Source: Notospermus geniculatus
Taxonomy: Eukaryota > Nemertea > Pilidiophora > Heteronemertea > Lineidae
Assembly: GCA_002633025.1 (NCBI GenBank)
Contig: NMRB01001108.1
Span: forward strand, 136,928 to 200,927
Direction of reading: 5' to 3'
Length of the DNA: 64,000 nt
Shown here: piece by piece, positions 48,421-59,516 of the stretch
How the letters are laid out: every line of letters begins with the position of its first letter
Position numbering within the stretch: the stretch's first letter is position 1
Position numbers and translations under genes: made by a program
The notes under the pieces: generated by a model
What the model saw: only the letters and a program-made list of their open reading frames with translations
Database searches by the model: none
Told to the model about the DNA's origin: nothing

Positions 48421-51400
48421 ATGCCTAAGGTGTCCGGTAAATGTAAAGATAAGTCAGTCGAGACTATCAGAGATAAACGACAGGCCTCGATTCTCGATCT
48501 TTTTGGAAGAAATCACAATAAAAAGAGGGGAATAGCAACAAGTGAGGAGGAGGTAGTGAAGGCCAAGGGCGTAAGGTCTAAAGATGACAGGCCTAGGCCT
48601 ACCACTGATGATTCTGATGATGATGTACAGGTGATATCTGTTACAGACCATGGTGACAGAGTCATGTCCAAGTATTTCAGCCCAAAACACAGCCACAGGC
48701 CTGCTGATACTAGTGGTCCCCTTAAATCGCTAAAGGGGTTGACCTCGAAGTCAAAGTCCAAGGTGTCCAGTCTCAAAAGATCATCTGCAGCAGATGTTTC
48801 AGAGGATGATAGGCCGAGGCAAAAATTCTTGCCTTCCAAAGCTGTTTCTTCTGCCAAGACATTGAATTCATCAGGATCAGTGGGAGGCAGTCACATCTCT
48901 GGAGATACAGACTTGTTAAATAGACGACCAAGTGCTTTCCCGAAAAGGAAACTGTCTTCAACTACTGACATTCCCATAACCAAAAAACTGAAATGTGAAA
49001 CTGGAAGACCAGCTCCTGAAATGTCGCTGGGAGTTCCTTTGCAACAGAGTTCCTCTGATTCAACTATATTTGTGCCTTCTATGAGCCAAAGCTCAAATAA
49101 GGAGAATGCCAACATGGCAGAATGGAGTTGTGCTGCTCCAGAAACAGAAGACAAACCTGACTCATGTTTAGTTATTAGTGATTCAAATGTGGAATCTACA
49201 GAAGCTGCTTCAAGGTTGTCTGAACTTCAGACTGATGTTGAATCTTCTGACGTACTGAATCCGTCATCAGACATCAGAGCATCTGGTGAGGATTCACAAT
49301 CTCAGTCAACATTTTTTGAATCTCAAAACTCCGAATCTCGGATTTCATTATTGTCATTAGAGTCTCAGACCAGCACGTTTCCTGAGTCCCATGTTTCCTC
49401 TCAAGAATCTTTCAATCCTGACTCAAGAGGGACCAGTATAGAATCACAAGATGTTGCTGACAATCCCCAATACCAACCATATTACATTGAAAATTTCAAG
49501 CTAGTAATTGAAACAGTTTTGGAAGATGAATTTTTCAAGTACCTTTTTGACACTGATGATTTACACTCATTGGATACATTTAGATTCAGTCTTTCTGATG
49601 AAGCTCAGAAGCTCTATGTCAGACTGTTCTTAAGAAAACACAAATGGCTTTGCCTGAGAAAGATCCGATACCCAAAAATCGCAAGCGACTTGACTCCGTT
49701 TCTGAAAGAATTAGTAAATATGGGTTTCCTTGCGGATGAGTCTTATTTAAAAGGATTGGAAGCGTGTCTAAATCTTTTGCCTGCTGATGAGTTGCGTGGA
49801 TATGCTAAGAAGATGCATGTGGACGTGACAAACCAGAGGATGCCAATGATTGTGGAAGCCTTGATGAAACAGAGTAGACGGAAAACTGTGGGTGCAATGT
49901 TTGGGATGAAGAATAACCTTGAAACTACTATGCTCAGGAGGTGATTATGATTACTGGTAATCGAGCTGTGGTCACTATCATGAAGTTTGTGCCCTTTGCT
50001 GAAAAGTGTCCTGGGCTCTTTTGCATTATTACTCCTCCAGTGCTATGTTTTCATCATTTTCATGTTTTCTTTCAGTGTGAAAGATCTCGTAGGCCCTTGC
50101 TACCGTCTCCAGGAAGCACCCCGCCTTGTCTTTCTCCGCTGCATGATGCTCTTCTCTCTCACCTCTACAACCTTTGATGATGATGAGCAGGCCAACAGTC
50201 AGCAGCTGTTCCAGATACTACAAGTCAACAGAGGGTTAATCACATACCCAGAATACAACATTCAGAGGAAGACAAAAATATTTCGCTCAAAGGAGGACCT
50301 TGTGCGGTTTCAGACAGCCCTGAACATCTATTCTGAAATTCTTGGTACTCTCGAAAGTCATACGTTTGAAGCTGGTGTGGACTTGTACAGAAAAGCGAAG
50401 TTGTTATATGCTGAACACTGTGCTGATGAGGGACTTATTGGGTAAGATTTGCTATTTTGATTCCTTTGTAAAATGAGGTCGGAGTCCTTCAGGGGTGTTA
50501 GGAAATGTACACCATGATACCGCCCCAAAAACAAAATGTTTCTGGAGTGCACATAAAACTTGTGAGTGCAGTACCCTGAAGTATGGTACAAGTGCTTATT
50601 CATCTCTTTCTACTTCCAATTAGGTTTGAATCTTCACTGCCTACGTTTTTGAGAGTATACACAGCTGGGTCCATGTTCGTACGTGTTCTCAACCAAGGTG
50701 TGGAGGTTCTACAGAAAATAAGGAATTACACTGAAGCCAATGCAGTCCTAGAAGAACTCCTCGGCCAGTCAGTTCATTGCCAGCACTACAGGGGGCACTG
50801 GTGGGACCGGTTAGCACTCAACTGGGACCAGCATTTAAAAAGGCCTGATGAGGTACACATTGTTATACCAAATTTGACACCCAGTGACAAAAAACCAACT
50901 CTGTTCTCGTTCTACATATTTCTTTGTACTTTCAGTCTCTGGGTGCCATTCGGCAAGGACTGGCAGATCCTTGTGTAAAGACAGGCCGGAGGTTGGCCTT
51001 ATTTCAACGTGCTCAAAAGATCTGTGAGTCTCCCAGCAACAAGAAACTAAAGAAAAGACTGAAGGAATTCAAACATGCTTCAGTTCGGGAAGCTCCTAAG
51101 GTACGTGCCGTGCCGGTCAATGTTCACTGATTTGTTGTGAGCAGAGATTTTATGTGACCTAGACATGGGAAGAGAGTGTTTAGGTCGATTTAAAAACCAA
51201 AGGGCCAGTCAGATGAACTGAAAGTTGCTTTTTGTTCTCTGCAGGTGACCATCCAGGGTCGTTTGTTACCAAAGTCAATCCTTGGAGCTAACAGTCATTT
51301 TGTCAGTCCTGACTCGGCTGATGGTAGCAGTCAGGATGTGACATTATGCCGCGTAGAACAGGTGGCAATTGCACATTACAAAAGGGAAGGCTATGATCAA

Positions 51401-53020
51401 GGTGAGGCCCACTTCTTCGTCACATTTGCTCAACTCTTTTGGGATGAGTTGAATCTTGTAATTACTGTCTTCTTGGGTTGCCAGAGTGGCACAGTGTATT
51501 TAAACATCAGCACCTTACATCTCTGAGGTTCCAGGTTCAATCCCCAGTCACACCCACTCTTCATGAGATAGAGAGGGCGACTCAGACAGCGCAGGTTTCT
51601 CTGGACATTCCGGTTTCCTCCTGCAGATCAAATTTGCCAGATTTGTCTTGAGAGAATAATGCCGCATTTGGCACTCGGCTCTCGAATGTCCTGGTGTGTT
51701 TTCATCTCAGTGAACCCCTTTTATTCAAGGTATTCATGGGGAGAGCAGCACATTCTTCGTGCTTCTATACCTCTATTTCTGGGACATCATCTTCATGGAA
51801 GGAATATCAGATGTTTTCTACAACAAGTATCAAACGGCACCTCTTGATATGAGGAGTGAGGAATTCTACAACAACCGAAAACGGCCCATAGATAAGAGGT
51901 TGAAGTGGCTCAAAAAAGCTTCAGAAGAGGTGAGGAGATATCCTAAGTTTAAATGAACTGATCTCATGAGTTGAGTCGTAGCTTGAGATGTGGAAGGAAG
52001 TGAAATCATATGGCTCATTTCTGAGGTTTTGCCTATCATGGGGGAGGGGGAGGGGTGGCATAAGGCTAACGAATCTAAGAATATGCCCTCTTCAGAGTTA
52101 AGGGGAAGACCTGAACTCATTCAGCATGTGGGAGGCTTACTTTGCTGGCATTACAAACCAGCATTTCGATATACCGGTAGGTGTGAATAGCACATTTTGG
52201 CAAAGCCTTGTCAATGAAAGCATCGACATTCAATGTCCTCGTTTATATAGGAACTTTTGAATCACCTTGAAGAAACCTGGACACAACACGAAGGAAAGAT
52301 GTGCTCTGGATTGAACTGGGAGAGATTTGAAAGCCTTGAGCAAGCCAAGACATTGGCACAGGCATTTGGTGGCGATTTCATGTCAGGAGTGTTCAAACGC
52401 ATTGTAAAAGATCCTCGCCATACAAGTTCTGGGATGCCAGACCTCGTGGTGTGGAATACTACGGATCACACATTCAGGGTGAGGCTTTAGTCATGACTTA
52501 TGCATGTTTCACCAGGAGTGTATCAAAGCACTTTGATCAACTGGTCCATCTCATGGTCACTCATGATGCAGAATTGGTGTATAGAATGAGTACCGGTACA
52601 GAAGAATACGTGTATTACATTTCCCCAATACTTCAATGCTGTCTGTCCTATTACAGCTGGTTGAGGTGAAGGGCCCAGGAGATAAGCTGTCAACCAAACA
52701 GATCCTCTGGTTGGATTATTTCCTCTCACTTGGTGCTACTGCCGAGGTCTGCCATGTCGTGGGTAGGTGTCACCCAGATCATTTGACAAGATCACGATTA
52801 CGCAATCAGATTCATGAGATGAAGTGGTTTTGACCGATTCGAACTTTCTATAACCTCCAATAACTTATGAAGTTTCAGTAATTTTGACATTCAGAGAAAA
52901 CACATTACATGTACTTTCTTTACACGTGAAAATTTCACTTCAGTATTTCTACTTGCAGGAATTGGAGCAAAGAAACTGAGGCAATCTATCGGCAAGGAAT
53001 CTCAGGAAAAGCAAGACTAA
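48421..53020 (+). CDS. FAN1: Fanconi-associated nuclease 1, copy 1, complete
   Basis: Structure-specific 5' flap endo/exonuclease acting in DNA interstrand crosslink repair and repeat stability. Nine exons in continuous frame: 48421-49940, 50076-50441, 50624-50852, 50936-51100, 51245-51401, 51730-51929, 52251-52478, 52657-52762, 52959-53020; 1010 residues, near the human length. The SAP-type region is around residues 445-490 ([20 protein letters not shown]). A TPR-like middle follows ([19 protein letters not shown]), then [19 protein letters not shown]. The VRR-NUC nuclease has GMPDLVVWN (Asp943) and [11 protein letters not shown] (Glu958, Lys960), with the family's Asp-to-Glu spacing of 15. 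The N-terminal third is disordered and Ser-rich. It has no CxxC-type UBZ zinc finger, unlike human FAN1, but has QASILDLF (PIP-box-like) and SKYFSP. Start chosen at MPKVSGK, conserved in both copies. An upstream GTG is not used. Confidence 0.95.
51470..51630 (+). mobile_element. tRNA-derived SINE in FAN1 intron 5 (copy 1)
   Basis: CCAGAGTGGCACAGTG (A-box-like, from 51481) and AGGTTCAATCCCCAG (B-box-like, about 51533-51547) are followed by a tail GGTTTCTCTGGACATTCCGGTTTCCTCCTGC that recurs in diverged form at 25655-25692. Present at the same place in copy 2 (about 62557-62717), so it predates the duplication or allele split. Confidence 0.65.
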
Positions 53021-53209
53021 AGCAGTGTTCTATATATGCATGGTATACATGAGGCTGCAGCCTCTGAGCAGATGGGTTACTGACTTTCCAATCAGGCCAG
53101 ATTTTCTGGAATTTGACAATGACAAATCATGAGTTTGGTGAAATTACTGTTTTATGCTCTGATAATATCTTTGTTAAAGATCCTTATCAGCAAGTTTACT
53201 TGCCATCCT

Positions 53210-53215
53210 AATAAA
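53210..53215 (+). terminator. AATAAA polyadenylation signal of FAN1
   Basis: First AATAAA I noticed after the FAN1 stop codon, about 190 bp downstream. Confidence 0.55.
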
Positions 53216-54358
53216 TGATATTACCAAAGAAAGACTTACGCATTTTTCTTTTTTCATATACGTAGACTGACTGGTATGGCTACAATGAAAATCATTTGAG
53301 CTGCGATCAGCTTGCAGCTTCCAAAATATCTCAATGTATCAATGTATGCTGTCAAGACTACAAGGATTATGTTTGTGGAGCACCAGAACAGCTGTGTGGT
53401 TGTACCACAGGCGAGGCCTAAATATAGATCTGCGAATGTCGCCAGTCCTAATTCCCCTACCATCTACACATGCATGACCGACAACTACACTGGACGGTAG
53501 GACGGCAAAGGTCCAGTATATTTGGCAATATAATATGCAGAGGTGAGGTACATGAACATATGGCAATATAATATGTAGAGATGAGGGACATGAACAATGG
53601 AGGGAATAATCTTGAAATATGACAATAATGAAGCCAAACAAACCGAATGAGAACTACATCTGTTTATTTTTCTGTCTAGAAGATCAGTTGAAAGCTGGCA
53701 CACCTCACTTGTTCTCTTGGACTTACGAGAATTGCTGAATATGTGCAACCTGTTGGCTGGCGTACAAATAACAATTCAACATAGAAGCACTGTAAAATCG
53801 CATAGAAACTTTCAGCAGTGTTTCTAGAACAATATTCATGAAGGAACTATGTCATGCTCAGGGCAAATGTAGTTGAGGATGTATTTTGAGTACTACCGGT
53901 AGTATATTAAAACATACAAGGAATACTTGAAATATTAGTTTCAATGATTGTGATCATAAACATGCAAAAAAAACAATTACTTCATAATTAATACATTACA
54001 ATATATCCCACACACATACACAGACAAGGAATTGCCAGGTTAATTACAAAGTGCGTCAGGCAAGCACCATACATTGTCCTCATTCACACCTGATTCACAT
54101 CTATTTATACTAACATGAACACGAAAAGACAACACGGACAGGGGAACTGGAAAAAAATAAAGAATATTTATTCAAATTATTCATCACCAAGGTGATTGTG
54201 AAATAACGCCCCAAGCTAAGTACTGCACAGATACCAATCAGTAACAGCCTGATAACTCAGAAGGAGATACCCAAGAAGAAGTGACTATGGCTTGTGTCAC
54301 TGTCACTCATTCTATGAAGGAACACTTGAGATATCTGACTCCAATATTCATTGACACC
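53216..54358. other. Convergent intergenic region between FAN1 and citron-like gene
   Basis: Contains the presumed 3' UTR of the minus-strand citron-like gene and a two-unit tandem repeat at 53523-53597 (unit about 38 bp, TGGCAATATAATATG..). No exon seen. AT-rich around 53930-54180. Confidence 0.6.
53523..53597. repeat. Two-copy tandem repeat, 38-bp unit
   Basis: TGGCAATATAATATGCAGAG.. beginning at 53523 is repeated at 53561 as TGGCAATATAATATGTAGAG.., both ending in ACATGAACA. Confidence 0.8.
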
Positions 54359-55089
54359 TCAGAGGTCAGTGGTCTTCTTCTTTCTCTTAGGTGGGCTCTC
54401 GTCATCAAGGTTCAAGTGAGGCTTGCGATTGATAGGATCTGTTCCAATTCGTTTCCGGTACGATACTCGCAATTTTGAGCTTGAAAGAGCACCCTTCCTC
54501 TTCGATGGACTGAAAAAAAGCAACAGATGCCTGATACTTTGTAAATGCCAGTGCTGATATATCTGTTCGACCAGGTCAGCTACCAACCAAAGTGGCCAAT
54601 TTGGATCTCTGGAGCGGAATTGTCAAAAACTCACCTGTTGTATGATGAAGCAACTGATGATGTTGAAGGATATTCTGGTAGATTTTCTTTGGATTCCAAA
54701 CTGCTACTACTCTCATCCAGCATGACCACCTTCAAGCTGATGACGTCTGTCACCTCGTTATGATTGCTGCTGATGTACGCCACATTGTCTGACAGCCCTT
54801 TCCCAATGAAGCGAGGGTTGGGGATGTCTAACGATGCCCATCTGCATCGGAGATGGGCTAACCCACTTGTGACGTTGATGACTTGGATCGAGTTGAAGTG
54901 TACTACATACAAGTACGGACTGTTGTGGGCTGGAAAAAATGAAAGCAGAGGCATTAGTCCCACAAAATGATACAGCCACCTCATGATCGTCATGTCAGCA
55001 GTACTCACCGAATCCCAGAGGCAGGCCATCCCACTTCAGATCATCCTGTCTAGAACGCTGTCCATGGCCGTCAACAAAAACACCAAATT
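54359..55089 (-). CDS. CIT: Citron rho-interacting kinase-like, C-terminal exons only (partial gene)
   Basis: Citron kinase acts at the midbody in cytokinesis. Three minus-strand exons in correct phase: 55089-55009, 54929-54635, 54509-54359. They encode the end of the CNH domain: [26 protein letters not shown], then [16 protein letters not shown] and [20 protein letters not shown]. These match the citron CNH tail (FGVFVD, LKW, THFNSLEV, LDIPNPRYLG) better than MAP4K-type CNH proteins. A basic Ser/Lys/Arg-rich tail ends [11 protein letters not shown]. The exon starting at 55089 opens in mid-codon (AA of a split Glu), so upstream exons must exist. They are absent because the sequence changes to a CHAF1A copy at about 55115, only 25 bp into the intron. 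Kinase, coiled-coil, C1 and PH regions are not in this window. Confidence 0.85.
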
Positions 55090-55114
55090 CTGAAAAAATA
55101 CGAGGACTAGTTAA

Positions 55115-55525
55115 CCAGCAACCCCCTCACCAGTGGTTGCTTCCCCTGCAACAAGTAAGGCACCAGCTCGAAGGATTCAGCTAACAACTTTGACGAACTT
55201 CATGAAACCGAAACCTGTAAAAAGTTCCAGTCCTGATGAGGCAGCTAAAGCATCACCTGTTCAACCAGGTGAAAAGAAACCTTGTGCTGTTTGGGCTACA
55301 CGCGATATTCGTGTGCCTAAAGAAAGTCAGTGTCAGATTATTGACTTGACAGATGATGGCTCAAATGATGCCCCTGGACCCAGGTGTTCACAAAGTACTG
55401 AGTGTAGCATGCCTGTTGCTTCAGATACAAGCTTGAATGCATCAATTTCTACCACTGATGGAACAAGGACAGGTAGTACAGATGTTGAAATGGCTGATGC
55501 TGATGATGTGATTGTTCTGGAGTGA
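55115..55525 (+). pseudogene. CHAF1A: CHAF1A copy 2, 3' fragment of last exon
   Basis: Begins abruptly inside the equivalent of CHAF1A exon 13 (copy 1 position about 42710) without promoter, earlier exons or splice acceptor, and runs in frame to the same stop (DVIVLE). Substitutions against copy 1 include SSPDEAAK for SSPQETAK, ATRDIRVPKE for ATGDILAPKE and GPRC for GPGC. Immediately upstream lies citron intron sequence. It cannot make CAF-1 as it stands; it is either a duplication fragment or the start of a second haplotype contig. Confidence 0.9.
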
Positions 55526-56916
55526 TAGTTTATCAGATAAGTTTGATGTTTGTGTGTTAGTATGTATGATGCAGTCCAAAATCTTGTCTATGTAACTGTC
55601 CTAGAAATCAGTGTATTGAGTATAACTTGAAGTATACAAGGCAATGGATGTTTGGTATAAAGAGTACTGTGTTTGTGATGTATGTTAGCAAGGTCAGTGA
55701 GGAATGCTCAACCACTCAAGTTGACACCAGGTGGCAACATTTCTTAGGTCGTCTGCTCATCTTGTTGATTGCCTGAAGAAAGATAACGCACCAAATATTG
55801 GTAATGCTGGTTTCCTCATTTTAAGTTATCAAAGATTTCATAGTCATTTGGAGCAATATCAATAACGTTATGTATATATATTAACTTTTACAATGAGTAA
55901 AGCACTACTACAACATGTGAAGTGTATTAGCACAACTTGATATGGGATGTGACCAAATAAAATGATACTGGTGCTGAAAAAGTGTCGTTTTATCCCTGCT
56001 GATTTGATGGTTGAGTGATAGTATTGGCAGGAAAGCTCATCAGTAAAGCCTAGGTCACAAATGCACCGGGCGCCGTACGATTTTCCCCACCCAGCGGCTT
56101 GCTGAGACTGAAACTCAGATGTAAGCTGAATTATGCCGAAATCGCCTCAATGGATAAACAGAAATTAAACAAGATCAAACTGGGCACCGTAGAAATTGGC
56201 CAGAATATCTGTTTTTACTCGCCGTACGGGCCCCGGAGTGGATATGTGACTGGGGCTTAAGTATGCCCCCCATTAAGGTGATCAACTTCAGTGGAGAGCA
56301 CAGACCCAAGTTGAACAGTTCATGATAAATCCGGCACAGTTTGTTGTGCTGATGCATTACCAAACATGCCGAAGACGCTCGTGTTTCAGGTCTTACGACA
56401 CATTCGGGAATGGAAGACGGGATCCCTTTAGAAAGACTGCATTTGAAGTCCAAGTTTTGAACTGTTCCTCAAAAAGATACCAGTAATCAATACTTTGTCA
56501 AGGAGCATCCGAGCTGCATTATTCTCCTGGAGTGGATGAAATTGCCACTGACGTAACATTATGCACTACTTAAAGTGGCCCCGTACTAGAGATCAACCCA
56601 TCTGTTCATTTGGTAAACGGAAAGGGGCGCGGTACACAACTGCGTCGGGAGTTTAAAATGCTCATGGTCCTACTTGCTTGGGATGCTTCTCCAGCTTGGT
56701 ATTCTCAACCATGTCGGCCGAGGCCCCGTGGTACAGTGAGTGATGATGCGAAGAATTGAACTTTGACCAATCCATTCACATGACATCATTTATTCAATCT
56801 ATGAAGCAAACTGCTAAAACAACCCATTCCATTGAATAGCAGCAGCACGTCTTCCGATTGACTCCGTGTGAACTGTCATTCTCTGCCATCCCGTCATGTT
56901 CGCACAAACTAGGTCT
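55526..56916. other. Copy 2 of the CHAF1A/F-box convergent interval (compact form)
   Basis: Collinear with 43121-45823 but lacking the three copy 1 insertions, thereby revealing their empty sites at 55633, about 55797 and about 55804. AATAAA at 55956-55961. Contains one insertion of its own at 56047-56257. No exon. Confidence 0.85.
56047..56257. mobile_element. PIF/Harbinger-like MITE, short form, absent from copy 1
   Basis: Begins AGCCTAGGTCAC and ends GTGACTGGGGCT, flanked by TAA on both sides (56044-56046, 56258-56260). Copy 1 has the empty site CAGTAAGTATGC with a single TAA at 45178-45180. The left part is the reverse complement of the right end of the element at 14519-14902; the right part shares GTTTTTACTCGCCGTACGGGC with it. 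A direct pair of filled and empty sites supports the 3-bp TAA duplication. Confidence 0.92.
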
Positions 56917-59026
56917 TTACTCGATATCTAAATCCGAATCGGAGAATACATCGTCGTCTGCATCAGTCGAGAAGACATAGTCCACATCTTCGTCGCCATA
57001 CAGCATGTCCAAGAATTCCTCTTCAACGTGCATCAGGTCAAGGGCCTCATCGGGTGTGGCGCCGGTTATGGAGACAAAGAACTGACTCAGACCTAAAAAC
57101 AACACCATATTACTGTACAGCATCCGGCGGGGGGGGGGTCTGGCGGCCCGGAAACTGATGGTGAAGCCCGAACCTGCCAACAGTCCCCAGTTGCGACTTC
57201 GTGGCACTCAGTACCACATTATTGCGCCACAAAAAAGACACAGGCACAAACCGAATTTTGTGTAGAAAAAAATTGAGTCGTCTGTCCTGTAGTGGCGAAG
57301 TTCGGGGATGTGCACGTCATGGTTGTAAGGGTACAAATTTTGCGGTATAAACAAGAAGGGCTGAAGACCAGTGATTGATGCGCTTGCTGGTAGTGTGCGC
57401 GTTGGACTTACTCATGGAGGGAACTTCATTGCCCGAAAAAGGCGGGAGAACGACAACGTGGAAACAGGGTGTCAATACCTATTTTCTTGTATTCCTTGAG
57501 TTTACAGATGACATGGATCAAGCCGACTCCGAGAGCAGCACTGATATCCAGCGCATTCAATTTTTTGCACCGCTGAATAAAGTCCAGCACTTCTAGGTCT
57601 ATTGCCGTGTAACTGTTGTCCATTTGGAATGTTGCTTCCTCTGAAGAAACGAAATCAAAATGATAGTCGGCTATTCTGATGTATGAATGACATAACCAGA
57701 CGGATAGATTCCTCCGAGAGAGTAAAATGCGTGACACGACGGACGAATACGTCTTGCCGTCGCAACGACTAGGCTTCGGTCTTGTTTCACTGGAACTACG
57801 GCACAATCTATCACAGCTGCGACGGAGAGGGGGCCGAGAGTGCGATGAGTGAAACCCCCTCAATACGACCAAACCGTCTAACCATCGCATTTATAACAAA
57901 GTATTTAACATCCTATAGGTTGCCGCTGCCACTAGCTGTTAGCATGCAGCTGACGAATTATTTGATGCCAGTTGCGATGACCTACCAATTGTATGACTGA
58001 AGTTTTCGGCAAGCAATGTGAACACCGCCGGAAGTCGAACCTCTTCTTCTAAATCATAGCCGGTTGAGAATTTAAGCGTGTGCAACGGGATTCCAGGCGT
58101 CAGAATGGACTTGACCTCATGGTAATGTACAATCTCATCCAAGTCGAAGTGAACTCTCGCCTTGGTACAGTAAGTCTTGAATCGTCTCCAAGTCGACGTG
58201 CTGATCACGTGGCTGTGAGGTTCTGAACCGTATACATCGATGGACAGGAGTTCCAGGGTCTTGGGGACGGTTTTCGCTAAGGTCGAAATTGCACCGTCGT
58301 CGAGACAGTTGTAATTCACGTGAAACTCCTTCAAGATTTTGAAACGCCCCAAAACGGCGTTGAATTCGTCTCCAAATGCGAAGACACGGGTCTCGAAGAA
58401 GTTCGCTATGTCCAGTCGCTGAAGTGAACCGCCGTTCATCAGTGCCAGGGAGGAGAGAACCGCAATACCGTCTTCGTACTGGACTCTCAAGGAAGAAATC
58501 TGAACAACGACCAGTTCATATTGGCTCGAAAGCAATGCCGTTAGACTTGATACCATCATGCGCGGTTCTGAGAAGTATCTTTGGACATTGAGTTCCGTGA
58601 TATAGAAAGACTTTTTAGCCTTGCTAGCGTGACGCCCTGCTTGAACAATGATGGTAAAACCACGATGTTGTTGTTTTCGTCATATTGGCACTCGGCTCCT
58701 GGAGATAGCATCGAGCCAATGACTTCCAAATGGTGCAGATATTTGGAATGGCTCACTATACTGCCAATATAAGGTATGCATACCTTTTGATTGAGAAAGT
58801 TCAATCGGGCCACCCGCCACAGTTCGGGAGAATGGGAAAGCAGCTCGCATCTTTTGCAAGTCATCGTCAAGTTCGCTCTGGACCTTTTATCCAGATGCAC
58901 GAATATCCATATCAAAGCAAGGTCCGGTAAAGATAGCAAATCCGGCGTAGCTTTGGGGTTTGAAAGAACCACACCCATTTCCCTTTTTCTTTTACCGACG
59001 CGCTGCTGCTTTGCGAGAGGATACAT
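56917..59026 (-). pseudogene. F-box gene copy 2, disrupted by two frameshifts
   Basis: Same three-exon layout as the copy at 45824-47945: 59026-57986, 57640-57412, 57092-56917. Relative to copy 1, exon 1 has an in-frame 6-bp loss (GL missing after NQKV) and a 2-bp insertion near 58605. The insertion shifts the frame just before the ITELNVQRY region and leads to a stop after about 156 codons. Exon 2 has an 8-bp deletion near 57475 that shifts frame again after KKIGI and ends at a stop. Splice sites and the acidic last exon (DADDDVFSDSDLDIE) are preserved. As written it cannot give the full F-box/LRR protein. Sequencing errors, a null allele or a young pseudogene are all possible. Confidence 0.88.
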
Positions 59027-59516
59027 TTTATTTTACGGTATTTCGTCTAGACTCAAAGACTGTCCGCAGTCTTCTCCGTATCTGATGGTGATCTGTCGCC
59101 AGGGTGATGGCATGATGATAACGTGACGTCAATACGTCAAGAGTTTTGTGACGCCATCACACCGCCCAAGCTACTTCCCCTTCATTTGCCATGTTTGCAC
59201 TTCCGTTTCAGTTCAATTTGTACTACAAGTTTTATGAAGTTGCGCCGATGGACAAGAGGCGGGAAGAAAAAGGGCGGGGCATGAACATCAAATAACCTAG
59301 ATTGGTTCCCGATCGCACCTGTACGTGTAGGGTTCAATTATGCGATGAGATCAATCTACTAATAGCCCACGTGCTTAACCCACGTGCTTTTGTTTACAAA
59401 CATTGGAAACACGTGCGTGACCTTTCAAAAGGTCACTTCCGCTTTAGAATTTGATGAGCTGTGTGCTAATTCTGCTGATAAAAAATGTGCTGACAAATCA
59501 TTTAAAACGAGAAAAC
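59027..59516. promoter_or_regulatory. Bidirectional promoter, copy 2
   Basis: Retains all three CACGTG boxes (59368-59373, 59381-59386, 59410-59415), the TGTTTACAAACA forkhead-like palindrome, the everted TGACCT/AGGTCA pair and the ETS-like ACTTCCGC, with only small indels and substitutions around them. Confidence 0.55.
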
